Assembly: GCA_947054455.1 (NCBI GenBank) | Contig: CAMRWN010000001.1 | Location: 138,966 to 202,965, forward strand | Direction: 5' to 3' | DNA length: 64,000 nucleotides | Origin: an uncultured Alphaproteobacteria bacterium | Lineage (GTDB): Bacteria > Pseudomonadota > Alphaproteobacteria > Rs-D84 | Part shown: piece after piece, positions 1-7,755 of the stretch | How positions within the stretch are numbered: the stretch's first letter is position 1 | Layout of the letters: every line of letters begins with the position of its first letter | Notes under the pieces: model-generated | What the model was told of the DNA's origin: nothing | What the model saw: only the letters and a program-made list of their open reading frames with translations | Databases searched by the model: none | Made by a program: the position numbers and the translations under genes

Positions 1-997
1 AATCATCATCACGGAATCTGATTTTTATTTCCAGCGGACGAATTCCACCTTCTTCGGACAAATCACGTTTTGCGGTGAATCCCTCGATATCTGTGGACAT
101 GTCGCTGGCCACGTCAAAGCGGTCATCGATGCGCATTGCGGACAAATGTTTATTTTCCGACAGGAAGGTTTTTCTGAACGCCTTGCGCAGTTCGGTCGGC
201 GACATTTTCGTCATATCATCGCGAACTGCGGCGATGCGCGGCGATTCATTTTTTTCGACCGTGCGTACAACAACATCAGACGTCATCGGCACAACCATAC
301 GCGACAGCTTTACATCATTGTCATCACGCGCCGGAATTTGTGCATCGGACGCGGCGATTTTTTTATCGGACACCGCACGCGTGGGATTAGCAACAGACGC
401 TGCAACCGGTGCGGCGGCAATGCGTGTCGGCGCGACCGGCGCGCGCTGCTGCAAACTTTCGTCCGCACGGCGCTGTAATTCAACCAGCTTGGCAATCTGT
501 CCGTCCAGTTCCGCCATGGGGCGCGACACCGCGGTGCGGGTGGCGCGCGCATCGTCAGATTTATTTTTCACGGGCGCGGGCGCAACATCCAAACTTTCTT
601 CGGGCAAATCATAGTCAGCGCGCAGAACGGAAAATTCAGTCGGATCCGGCATACGCAGCGGCGTATCCGAACGCGCCCATAAATCCGCACTGGGGCGGCG
701 GGGCGCCAAAACATCGGCGGCGGCAATAATCTGTTCACCCGCATCAACCGCCGCACGCGATTTCTGTGGGGCGGCCGGTCGGCGTGCAACAACGGTCCGC
801 TTTTTATCTGATTTTTTTGTGGGTTCGGCGACGGCCACAGCGGCCGGCGCAACCGAAACGGTTTTGGGCGTATCCTCGCCAAATGCGGCGCGGGCGGAAA
901 CACTGCCCGCGGCAATGTTTACAACCGGCAGGCGGGCATCCGCCATGGCCGGCAAAGCAATCAATACTGTTAATACGGAAACTGTAATCCGACGCAT
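1..997 (-). CDS. Secreted protein of unknown function (3' end outside window)
   Basis: The frame stays open from an ATG at 997 to the left edge, about 332 codons, so the C-terminus is missing. The start is supported by an AAGGAAAGGA ribosome-binding site just upstream. Residues 1-19 form a signal peptide (MRR, hydrophobic core, A-M-A cleavage site), so the product should be periplasmic or outer-membrane. Residues about 35-230 are rich in Ala, Pro, Arg and Ser and look like a disordered linker. Order returns after about 240, with the motifs SPTELRKAFRKTF and RPLEIKIRFRDDD near the edge. It follows murG by 70 bases on the same strand, where murC or murB often lies in other proteobacteria, so it may belong to the cell-wall transcription unit. 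I do not recognise a family. Confidence 0.75.
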   Translation of the reverse strand, partial: MRRITVSVLTVLIALPAMADARLPVVNIAAGSVSARAAFGEDTPKTVSVAPAAVAVAEPTKKSDKKRTVVARRPAAPQKSRAAVDAGEQIIAAADVLAPRRPSADLWARSDTPLRMPDPTEFSVLRADYDLPEESLDVAPAPVKNKSDDARATRTAVSRPMAELDGQIAKLVELQRRADESLQQRAPVAPTRIAAAPVAASVANPTRAVSDKKIAASDAQIPARDDNDVKLSRMVVPMTSDVVVRTVEKNESPRIAAVRDDMTKMSPTELRKAFRKTFLSENKHLSAMRIDDRFDVASDMSTDIEGFTAKRDLSEEGGIRPLEIKIRFRDDD

Positions 998-1067
998 ATT
1001 CCTTTCCTTCCGTTTCAATCATAGAACAAATGACGAAACCCAGGCAAGCGGAAAAATGCGTGCAATG

Positions 1068-2114
1068 TTATTTTACAACCTCGTCCGAAATCAGGCGCAC
1101 CGCATTGTTTTCCACACGCGATTTTTCCGCCATGCGCGCCAGTCGCGCCGGGTTGTCAAACAATTCGGCAAGTGTCGCCGCCAGCCAGCGCGGGGTAAAG
1201 TTCGCCTGGGCTATGGCAAAGCCGCCGCCCAGTTTCGCAAAACTTTCCGCATTCGCCGCCTGGTCCGGATTAATCCCCAGCGGCACCAGTATCGCGCCGC
1301 GGCCTATTGTCTCAAGCTCTATCACGGTGCTGGCGCCGGCGCGGCTGACAACCAGCGAAGCATCCGCAATCGCGCCCGCCATGTCATGCACGAACGACAG
1401 CACGTTTGCGCGTATCTTGTTTTCCGCGTAAAATTTCTGCAGGCGCGCGACGTTTTCAGGCCGCGTCTGATGCATGACAAAAATCTTTTTATTTTTCATC
1501 TGCGCCAATGCGGCCGGAACCACATCGTCAAGAATCTGCGCCCCCAGCGACCCGCCCGTTATCATCAGCTTTGGCGTTGTCGGCATGGGCGCGCCGGCAT
1601 GGGCCAGGAAATCACGCCGCACCGGCAACCCGGTATAGACAACCCGCGCGCGCGCACCGGCCGGCATGCCTGAAACGGTGGGAAAACTGGTCATCAACGT
1701 GCGCACCCAGCGCATTGCGAATTTATTCGCGCGCCCGATTGCCGCATTCTGTTCATGCAAAAATGTCGGCACGCGCCAAACATGCGCCGCAAAGACCGGC
1801 GCGACAGACGCATATCCGCCGAACGCGACAACGCGGTCGGGTCTTGAAACCGCAAAACGCGCAATCAACGCCGCCGCAGACACACCGATTTTAAACAGTG
1901 CGTACATCTGCTGGACGCGGCTTTTTGCGCCGACGCCCGACGCCCAAACGCGAACCATCCGCGCGCCGGACGGCCGGTTTCCCGCAACCATTTTCCGCAC
2001 ACGCCCGTCGCACGAAATCGTTATCCTGTGCCCGCGCGCCGCCAGTTCGTCTGCCACGCTGAGTGCCGGGAACACATGCCCGCCCGTTCCGCCTGTTGCA
2101 ATCCATATTTTCAT
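1068..2114 (-). CDS. murG: MurG, lipid II synthase (UDP-GlcNAc transferase)
   Basis: MurG adds GlcNAc from UDP-GlcNAc to lipid I to make lipid II on the inner face of the cytoplasmic membrane. The 348-residue product has the usual MurG length and fold markers: the N-terminal glycine loop ATGGTGGHVFPAL (residues 6-18), HEQNAAIGRANKF in the acceptor domain, GGSLGAQ opening the C-terminal Rossmann domain, and the donor-binding segment SRAGASTVIELETIG followed by PLGINPDQAANA. It starts 16 bases after the ftsW stop, so mraY, ftsW and murG are probably one transcript. A murC or murB gene does not follow. The assignment is secure from the motifs. Confidence 0.97.
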   Translation of the reverse strand: MKIWIATGGTGGHVFPALSVADELAARGHRITISCDGRVRKMVAGNRPSGARMVRVWASGVGAKSRVQQMYALFKIGVSAAALIARFAVSRPDRVVAFGGYASVAPVFAAHVWRVPTFLHEQNAAIGRANKFAMRWVRTLMTSFPTVSGMPAGARARVVYTGLPVRRDFLAHAGAPMPTTPKLMITGGSLGAQILDDVVPAALAQMKNKKIFVMHQTRPENVARLQKFYAENKIRANVLSFVHDMAGAIADASLVVSRAGASTVIELETIGRGAILVPLGINPDQAANAESFAKLGGGFAIAQANFTPRWLAATLAELFDNPARLARMAEKSRVENNAVRLISDEVVK

Positions 2115-2130
2115 ATCCGCCCCCGTATTT

Positions 2131-3273
2131 TTATTTCCACTTGTCTTCGCGCACCAACGCCAGAATCATCCCGAACAGCAGACAGAACGCGACAAACGAG
2201 CTGCCGCCATACGATATGAACGGCAGTGTCATTCCCTTTACCGCGAACATGCGCAGCGTCGACATCATGTTGATGCACACCTGCACGCCGAACAGGGCCG
2301 CCGCACCGCCCGCCGCATAAAACACAAACGGGTTGCGCGCCGACAACGCATCGGTCGTCAAACGCTTTATAACAAAAAACAACGGCCCCAGAATCACAAT
2401 GCAGGCCATGATGGCGCCCAAATCCTCTGCTATGGCTGCAAAGATAAAGTCCGTATGCGCGTCGGGCAGCGACTGCTTTACAAACGCGTCGTCCCCACTG
2501 CCCAGCAGCCCGCCGTGCTGGATTGACTGTATCGACTGGCGCACCTGGTATGTGTCGCCCGCACCGGTCGCCCATGAAATAATACGGTTGTGAAAGTGCG
2601 ACATTGTAAAGAACGCCACCAGACCAAACAATCCGACAACACCGACCAGCACCGGAATCGCCGCAATTGGCAGTCCGGCCATAAACATCATCGCGGAAAA
2701 CGTCGCAAAATATAATGCAAATGTTCCAACATCGGGATGCTTGAATATAATCAGGATTGTCGGCACGAACAGCGCCAGATACGGCCACCAACTGAGCCAC
2801 CGAAACCGCCATGCGTCCTTGTTCAGAAATATGTTGCCGCCGAACTTTTCATGCATCCGCGCCAGAAACCACGCCGTCAATATGATAAAGCCCGGCTTCA
2901 TTATATCGGCCGGCATGACGTTAAACGGCCCCAGCGCAACAAAACGCGCCGAACCTTTGATTATATGGGGTGCCACCACCGTCAGCGGCAGCAGCGCCAG
3001 CCCCGCCAAAACATTCAGCGCGGCGATACCCTTGACCCACCGCGTGTTCATCATGCTGACCGCGAACAGTGTCGCCAGCCCGATGCAGTAAAACGGCAGC
3101 GCCTTTACAATAAAGAAATGCCACGGCATCCCTATGCGTTCGGCCGCGACGGAACCTGCCGACACCATGAACACCATGCTGATTGCAACCAGCAGCAGCA
3201 CGCACCCCAACAGACGGCGGTCTATTTCAAAATACCAGCTTGTTATTTTACTTTCTTCGGTTCTCTTAAACAT
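2131..3273 (-). CDS. ftsW: FtsW, septal SEDS peptidoglycan glycosyltransferase
   Basis: SEDS-family polymerase that works with a class B PBP to make septal peptidoglycan from lipid II. The 380-residue protein has a short cytoplasmic N-terminus and about ten hydrophobic segments. Diagnostic features are SAGSVAAERIG in the first periplasmic loop region, RQSIQSIQHGGLLGSG, the segment HTDFIFAAIAEDLG with the conserved acidic residue of the large periplasmic loop, and GGSSFVAFCLLFG near the end. RodA is the main alternative, but position between mraY and murG favours FtsW. In the usual dcw order murD lies between mraY and ftsW; here the gap is only 15 bases, so murD must be elsewhere. Confidence 0.93.
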   Translation of the reverse strand: MFKRTEESKITSWYFEIDRRLLGCVLLLVAISMVFMVSAGSVAAERIGMPWHFFIVKALPFYCIGLATLFAVSMMNTRWVKGIAALNVLAGLALLPLTVVAPHIIKGSARFVALGPFNVMPADIMKPGFIILTAWFLARMHEKFGGNIFLNKDAWRFRWLSWWPYLALFVPTILIIFKHPDVGTFALYFATFSAMMFMAGLPIAAIPVLVGVVGLFGLVAFFTMSHFHNRIISWATGAGDTYQVRQSIQSIQHGGLLGSGDDAFVKQSLPDAHTDFIFAAIAEDLGAIMACIVILGPLFFVIKRLTTDALSARNPFVFYAAGGAAALFGVQVCINMMSTLRMFAVKGMTLPFISYGGSSFVAFCLLFGMILALVREDKWK

Positions 3274-3288
3274 ATCGCATCACGTGTA

Positions 3289-4377
3289 TCAGGCAAATTT
3301 CAACAGCACCAGCGCCAATCCCGAAAACAGAACGGACATTATGAAGAAACGTTCAACAATCTTGGTTTCGGTCCAGCCCAGTTCTTCGAAATGATGATGC
3401 AGGGGCGCGCGCAGAAACACACGCCGTCCCGTTCCCGACAGTTTGCGCGTGGCCTTGAAATAAAGGGTCTGAATCATCGAGGACAGCAATATCAACACCA
3501 TCATGCCTGCAGCCACACCCATGATAATTTCGGATTTCAACAGCATCGCAACCGTACCCATGAATCCCCCCAGCGCCAGCGAGCCCACATCGCCCATGAA
3601 AATCGACGCCGGCTTGCAGTTATACCACAAAAATCCGAGAACCGCGCCAAATGCCGCCCCCAGAACTGCGTACAGACCGCTGGCCGACGGCAGGAACATG
3701 ACCGTGTCCATAAAACCTATGCGCGTCGCACCGTATAGCGCCACCACCAACACAACCAGCACCGGCAGATACAACTTTGACAGCATTCCGTCCAACCCGT
3801 CGGTGATGTTTGTCGCATTCGCAGAACCGCATATCACGAAATATGCAAACACGTAATACAAAATCCCCAGCGGCAGAATTATCCCAAACGGCAGCGCCAG
3901 CGACAGTTCCGGAATATACGGCGGCATCGTCCGGTTTACCAGCCACGCCAGAATAACGACAAACAACGCCTCTGCAATCAGGCGCGTGCGCGGCGACAGA
4001 CCGTTTGATGCCTTTTTCGACTGGCTTCTGACCTTTTTATAATCATCCGCAAACCCCAGCGCACCAAACATCACCAGCGCCAGCAGGGCAATCCATCCCG
4101 TCGGATTTTGCATCGGCATGAACAACACGCTTGGAACGACGATGGCCAGAACAATCAAAATTCCGCCCATGGTCGGCGTACCGGATTTCTGGCGATGCGC
4201 CGCCGGAACGTTTTCACTTATCGGCTGTCCCTTTTTCTGGATACTACGCATTGCGCGCACAAACGGCCGCCCCAACAACAGCATTATCATAAAAGCCGCG
4301 CCGAACGCCGCCGCAAACTGCATCCAACCACTGGCAAAATATGTCGCGCCGGCCCCTAAGAAAAAATCAGTCAGCAT
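3289..4377 (-). CDS. mraY: MraY, phospho-MurNAc-pentapeptide transferase
   Basis: Integral membrane enzyme that transfers phospho-MurNAc-pentapeptide to undecaprenyl phosphate, giving lipid I. The 362 residues match family length. The catalytic aspartates are visible: FADDYKK (Asp111-Asp112), NATNITDGLDGM (186-198) and FMGDVGSLALGG (260-271), and the histidine motif PLHHHFE lies near 325-331. It has about ten transmembrane segments. The start ATG at 4377 has a GGAG ribosome-binding site, and both sit in an inverted repeat listed separately. This is the first gene of a likely mraY-ftsW-murG transcript with its own promoter; murE and murF, usually upstream, are replaced by an unrelated lipoprotein gene. 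Confidence 0.97.
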   Translation of the reverse strand: MLTDFFLGAGATYFASGWMQFAAAFGAAFMIMLLLGRPFVRAMRSIQKKGQPISENVPAAHRQKSGTPTMGGILIVLAIVVPSVLFMPMQNPTGWIALLALVMFGALGFADDYKKVRSQSKKASNGLSPRTRLIAEALFVVILAWLVNRTMPPYIPELSLALPFGIILPLGILYYVFAYFVICGSANATNITDGLDGMLSKLYLPVLVVLVVALYGATRIGFMDTVMFLPSASGLYAVLGAAFGAVLGFLWYNCKPASIFMGDVGSLALGGFMGTVAMLLKSEIIMGVAAGMMVLILLSSMIQTLYFKATRKLSGTGRRVFLRAPLHHHFEELGWTETKIVERFFIMSVLFSGLALVLLKFA

Positions 4378-4401
4378 AAAAATTCTCCTTTTTATGCTGA
4401 C
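4370..4401 (-). promoter_or_regulatory. mraY: Inverted repeat around the mraY ribosome-binding site and start codon
   Basis: A perfect 13-base inverted repeat (4370-4382 with 4389-4401) surrounds a six-base loop. On the coding strand the loop is GGAGAA, the Shine-Dalgarno site, and the 3' arm contains the mraY ATG. If transcription starts about seven bases after the -10 box (near 4395), only the inner six or seven A-U pairs would be in the mRNA, so the hairpin would be weak and at the extreme 5' end. A role in restraining mraY translation is inference. Confidence 0.5.
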
Positions 4402-4430
4402 ATTTTATCACAAAGAAATCAGAATGGAAA
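4402..4430 (-). promoter_or_regulatory. Predicted promoter of mraY-ftsW-murG
   Basis: On the minus strand, TTTCCA (4425-4430), a 17-base spacer and TAAAAT (4402-4407) resemble sigma-70 elements. The predicted start point is near 4395, about 18 bases before the mraY ATG. It lies just beyond the mliC-like stop codon at 4433. Confidence 0.5.
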
Positions 4431-4432
4431 TG

Positions 4433-4735
4433 TTATTTGGCGTCGCACGGTACAACCATGTCATCATCCAGAATCATTGTCCATTCGCGGCCCTTTTCCC
4501 ACAAAACGACAGGCGTGTCATTGACGGCGCCTTCGTATTTTGCGCCGGATGCGGAAACCGCGCGCGCCATGTCGACCGTATCGCCGTTTATATCCGCGCA
4601 CAGCGTGTCGCCATTATTTGAAAATTCAACCCTGACATCATATCCGCCGCATGTCAGTACAACCGCGTCATCATCGCTTTTTCCGCACGCATACAGCGTC
4701 GCTGCAATCAGTGCGGCAAAAATCATCTTTTTCAT
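4433..4735 (-). CDS. MliC-like lysozyme-inhibitor lipoprotein
   Basis: A 100-residue lipoprotein. The first 16 residues end in the lipobox LYAC, so the mature protein should carry a lipid on Cys16. The mature part fits the MliC family (membrane-bound inhibitors of c-type lysozyme): CGGYDVRVEF at its start, the conserved SGAKY motif, a W-x-KG-x-E type segment (LWEKGREWT), and a C-terminal Cys that could pair with the first mature-domain Cys. In known members the SGxxY loop enters the lysozyme active site. I chose the ATG at 4735 rather than an upstream start because it gives a proper signal peptide and has AAGGGGGA upstream. That ribosome-binding site is also the 3' arm of the terminator following the PBP1a gene. 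Protection from host lysozyme would suit a host-associated bacterium; this is inference. Confidence 0.75.
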   Translation of the reverse strand: MKKMIFAALIAATLYACGKSDDDAVVLTCGGYDVRVEFSNNGDTLCADINGDTVDMARAVSASGAKYEGAVNDTPVVLWEKGREWTMILDDDMVVPCDAK

Positions 4736-4760
4736 AAAAAATCCCCCTTGTACGGGGGAT
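4736..4760 (-). terminator. Terminator after PBP1a that doubles as the mliC-like ribosome-binding site
   Basis: On the minus strand ATCCCCC (4760-4754), a six-base loop and GGGGGAT (4747-4741) form a hairpin followed by TTTTT, and the ATG of the next gene begins at once at 4735. The 3' arm AAGGGGGA is the only purine-rich Shine-Dalgarno candidate for that gene. Confidence 0.8.
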
Positions 4761-4788
4761 ATTATATCACAAATCAGGTGCCGTCGCA

Positions 4789-6828
4789 TCAAAATACGCC
4801 GCCGACTATCGCACCCGTGGCGGATGCGGCGCGCTTTGGCGCGGGATTGGGTCCCTGGCCGGGCTTGAAGGCCTCGGTTATAATCATGCCTGACGGGTCG
4901 TCGGATGCGGCGGCGCCGCTGCGGCGGTTTACACGGCGGAACGTCAGTCCGTCCGGTACGGCAAACGGCTGATTCTTTTCACCCGCCAGCGCAGTTTTCA
5001 TAAAATCGGCAAACACGCGCGCGGCCATATGACTGCCTGCACCACGCCCCAGCGGACGCGGCGTGTCAAACCCCAGATACACCCCGGCAATCAGATTCTT
5101 GGAAAATCCGACGAACCATATGTCCTTTACGTCGTTGGTGGTGCCGGTTTTGCCCGCAATGGTGTGTCCGGGGACGCGGGCCTGCTTTCCCGTTCCGCGT
5201 TCCACCGCGCCCTGCAGTATGGAAACCATCTGATACAGGCTTTGCGCATCGGACAGCGCCGCCACCGTATCCGCCGGGTCGGGCGGCGTCAAATCCGCGC
5301 TCCATTCTATAATCTCAGGTTGCGCGCCGCCAATGACGCGGCCGTATCTGTCTTCGATGTAATCGACCAGTTTCGGCTGTATCGCGCGACCGCCGTTTAC
5401 AAACGCCGAATATCCCAAAACCAGTTTTTCCAGCGTCGTCTCGCCCGAACCCAGGGCCATGGACAAATTGATGTTTTCCATATCGGCGGGATAAACGCCG
5501 AAACGCTGTGCAACCTCTATGGCGTTGGGCGCGCCGATTTGTTCAACCAAACGCACGCTGGGGACGTTGCGCGACGTTTCCAGCGACAGGCGCAGCGGCA
5601 CATCACCCAAAAATTTCTTGTCATAATTTTCCGGCTTCCACTGTGCGTTGTTGGCGCGCACGCCCACAATCGGCGCATCCAGCAGCATCGCCTGCGGCGA
5701 CATTCCGCGTTCCAGCGCCGCCAGATATACGAACGGTTTTATCGTACTGCCAATTTGACGCATTGCCTGGGTCGCGCGGTTAAAAGAGCTTTCCGAAAAA
5801 GACCGTCCACCCGCCATTGCAACAATACGACCCGTATGCGGGTTCATTGCTATAATCGCGCCCTGCAGCTTTTCACGACGGTCCCGGTTGTATGCATCCA
5901 GTTCCTTGTTCAGGGCCGCGGACGCCGCGCGCTGCAGTTCGGGGACAATCGTTGTTTTGATGTACAGTCCCTGGTTGTACAACGTCTCGCGCCCCAGCGT
6001 CCCCAGCAACTGGCGACGAACGTCTTCGGCAAAGTATTGAAAATCTTCTTCCATTTGGGCGGTAAATCCGCTGTTTATATTCAACTCCTCGGCGGCGGCG
6101 GCGCTGGCCTGGGCGGGGGTTATATATCCTTCTTCCTGCATGCGGCGCAAAACATAGTTGCGTCGTTCGACCGCACGGTTTCGGTCATTGGGCGCCTTTG
6201 GCAGCGACGCCAGAAACGCGCACTGCGCCAGCGTCAAATCAGACACGGGCTTGTTAAAATACATCAGCGCCGCCGACCCCACGCCGTATGCGCGCGCGCC
6301 CAAAAATATCTGGTTCAGGTACAATGTCAGAATATGCTGCTTTGAAAATGTGCGTTCCAGCCGCAGTGCCAAAATCGCCTCTTTAATCTTGCGCGACAGG
6401 CTGCGTTCAGAAGTCAGAAAGAAATTCTTGGCCACCTGCTGGGTGATTGTCGACGCACCGGAAAAGCTGGTATTAAAACCCATCACACGCGCCCCGTTGT
6501 TTACCACCGCACGAATTATGCCCTGAACATCGACGCCCGGATGCGTCCAGAAATTCTGGTCTTCGGCGGCGATGAATGCATTAACCAGCTGGGGCGGCAT
6601 GTCGGCATAATCGATAAAGACGCGCCGTTCTTCCGCATATTCTATCAGCAGCGAACCGTCCGCCGCATACAGACGCGTCGCCACCGGCGGCGCATAGGTC
6701 GCCAGTTTGCGATAGTCGGGCAAATCGTTTCCATAAACCATCACCAGCACGGCCAATGCGGCAATCGCCGCAGTCAGTCCCCAAAATACAACATTCAAAA
6801 AAATGCGCAGAATCTTTTTAATTTTCAT
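4789..6828 (-). CDS. mrcA: PBP1a, bifunctional class A penicillin-binding protein
   Basis: Polymerises and cross-links peptidoglycan in the periplasm. After a short basic N-terminus and one transmembrane helix (about 10-31) comes a GT51 glycosyltransferase domain with the catalytic AAEDQNFWTHPG motif (Glu89) and the second signature ASTITQQVAKN. The transpeptidase domain shows the active-site serine tetrad GSTIKPF (Ser361, Lys364), SRN (419-421) and KTGTT (Lys560). At 679 residues it is shorter than enterobacterial PBP1a (about 850), with little room for the OB-type insertion between the two domains. It is followed by a terminator and the MliC-like gene. The start gives a normal membrane anchor. 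Confidence 0.95.
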   Translation of the reverse strand: MKIKKILRIFLNVVFWGLTAAIAALAVLVMVYGNDLPDYRKLATYAPPVATRLYAADGSLLIEYAEERRVFIDYADMPPQLVNAFIAAEDQNFWTHPGVDVQGIIRAVVNNGARVMGFNTSFSGASTITQQVAKNFFLTSERSLSRKIKEAILALRLERTFSKQHILTLYLNQIFLGARAYGVGSAALMYFNKPVSDLTLAQCAFLASLPKAPNDRNRAVERRNYVLRRMQEEGYITPAQASAAAAEELNINSGFTAQMEEDFQYFAEDVRRQLLGTLGRETLYNQGLYIKTTIVPELQRAASAALNKELDAYNRDRREKLQGAIIAMNPHTGRIVAMAGGRSFSESSFNRATQAMRQIGSTIKPFVYLAALERGMSPQAMLLDAPIVGVRANNAQWKPENYDKKFLGDVPLRLSLETSRNVPSVRLVEQIGAPNAIEVAQRFGVYPADMENINLSMALGSGETTLEKLVLGYSAFVNGGRAIQPKLVDYIEDRYGRVIGGAQPEIIEWSADLTPPDPADTVAALSDAQSLYQMVSILQGAVERGTGKQARVPGHTIAGKTGTTNDVKDIWFVGFSKNLIAGVYLGFDTPRPLGRGAGSHMAARVFADFMKTALAGEKNQPFAVPDGLTFRRVNRRSGAAASDDPSGMIITEAFKPGQGPNPAPKRAASATGAIVGGVF

Positions 6829-6941
6829 GATGCAGAAAGTTTAAGACATTTGCCGCGCGTTTGCAAGTTTTGTTGCAAGAAAATCAAACGCTGCGCCCGC
6901 GCGCCCGGCGGCAAATGTTTGTACATTTCAGAAAACAAATA

Positions 6942-6970
6942 AAAAAACACCGGCATGCGCCGGCGTTTTT
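6942..6970 (-). terminator. Terminator of rplU-rpmA
   Basis: Directly after the rpmA stop the minus strand reads CGCCGGC, GCAT, GCCGGTG and then a run of seven T, a standard intrinsic terminator with one G-U pair. Confidence 0.85.
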
Positions 6971-7237
6971 TTATTTCGCGTCTTCTTCGGGAACAACGGA
7001 AACCGTCTTGCGGTTGCCCAGACCCTTTTTGAATTTAACAATGCCCGCGATTTTCGCAAACAGTGTGTGATCCTTGCCCATGCCGACGTTCGCACCCGGA
7101 TGCACGGCTGTACCGCGCTGACGAATAATGATGTTGCCCGGGATAACACGGCTGCCGCCGCCCTTTTTCACGCCCAGCCTGCGTCCCGCTGAGTCGCGTC
7201 CGTTCGCAGATGAGGTACCCGCTTTCTTATGTGCCAT
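6971..7237 (-). CDS. rpmA: Ribosomal protein L27
   Basis: Large-subunit protein L27, whose N-terminus reaches the peptidyl-transferase centre. The 88 residues have the family's usual start [16 protein letters not shown], followed by [11 protein letters not shown] and the conserved [18 protein letters not shown]. There is no Firmicutes-type cleavable N-terminal extension. It lies 51 bases downstream of rplU on the same strand, the near-universal L21-L27 pairing, and ends at a terminator. The obg gene that often follows is absent. Confidence 0.98.
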   Translation of the reverse strand: MAHKKAGTSSANGRDSAGRRLGVKKGGGSRVIPGNIIIRQRGTAVHPGANVGMGKDHTLFAKIAGIVKFKKGLGNRKTVSVVPEEDAK

Positions 7238-7288
7238 AATTTAGCTCCTTTTGGAATTACTGATTTCTGATTTTAACAAAACCGGAAA

Positions 7289-7588
7289 TTAGCCCTTGAT
7301 ATCCGTTATCTTCAGTACGGTGATATACTGACGATGCCCCTTGGTGCGACGATAGTTCTGGCGACGCTTTTTCTTGAACACCAAAATCTTGTCCCCGCGC
7401 TTTTGTTCAACGACGGTCGCGACAACCTTGGCGCCCGCCACATTCGGCGTGCCGATTTTATCGCCAACCATCAACACCTGGTCGAATTCAACCGTACCTT
7501 CGGCATCCAGTTTTTCAACCTTTACAATATCGCCGACTGCGACACGATACTGTTTGCCACCGGTCTGAAAGATTGCAAAATCGCTCAT
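7289..7588 (-). CDS. rplU: Ribosomal protein L21
   Basis: Large-subunit protein L21, which binds 23S rRNA. The 99-residue product begins [17 protein letters not shown], the family signature, and carries the basic C-terminal stretch [17 protein letters not shown] followed by T-V-L-K-I. The start has a purine-rich AAGAGAAAGAA upstream. It is the first gene of the rplU-rpmA unit, with a predicted promoter about 65-92 bases upstream and a perfect 18-base palindrome just beyond the -35 box. Confidence 0.98.
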   Translation of the reverse strand: MSDFAIFQTGGKQYRVAVGDIVKVEKLDAEGTVEFDQVLMVGDKIGTPNVAGAKVVATVVEQKRGDKILVFKKKRRQNYRRTKGHRQYITVLKITDIKG

Positions 7589-7652
7589 ATTCTTTCTCTT
7601 TGCTTTTTGTTTTTGTTATTTCTTTCGCATATTTGTCGAAAAGTTTATGCAA

Positions 7653-7680
7653 ATAATACGTTTTTTAACCCAAAAGTCAA
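7653..7680 (-). promoter_or_regulatory. Predicted promoter of rplU-rpmA
   Basis: TTGACT (7675-7680), a 16-base spacer and TATTAT (7653-7658) on the minus strand closely match sigma-70 consensus. The start point would be near 7646, giving a leader of about 58 bases. Confidence 0.75.
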
Positions 7681-7686
7681 GCATTA

Positions 7687-7704
7687 TGTAGAATATATTC
7701 TACA
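7687..7704. promoter_or_regulatory. Perfect 18-base palindrome upstream of the rplU promoter
   Basis: The bases TGTAGAATATATTCTACA are a perfect palindrome located six bases beyond the -35 box of the rplU promoter, at about -42 to -59. The shape suits a dimeric DNA-binding protein. Which regulator is unknown. Confidence 0.5.
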
Positions 7705-7722
7705 AAAAAGCACGGTTTCACA

Positions 7723-7752
7723 TAAAAAATCCCCCAAATGGGGGATTTTTTA
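7723..7752. terminator. Terminator after the cysteine-rich protein gene
   Basis: ATCCCCC (7729-7735), a four-base loop and GGGGGAT (7740-7746) are flanked by A and T runs on both sides, so it can end transcripts on either strand. It lies just beyond the stop at 7756. Confidence 0.85.
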
Positions 7753-7755
7753 TTA

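Noticed and set aside
819-1673. 284-codon + strand open frame across the murG 3' end and the preceding spacer
   Set aside because: It crosses two genes on the opposite strand, has no ribosome site and an Arg/His-rich composition typical of antisense frames.
5029-6345. Long + strand open frame (over 400 codons) opposite the PBP1a gene
   Set aside because: It is antisense to a gene with intact catalytic motifs; it encodes a basic, Arg-rich sequence with no domain and has no ribosome site. Such shadows are common in GC-rich genes.
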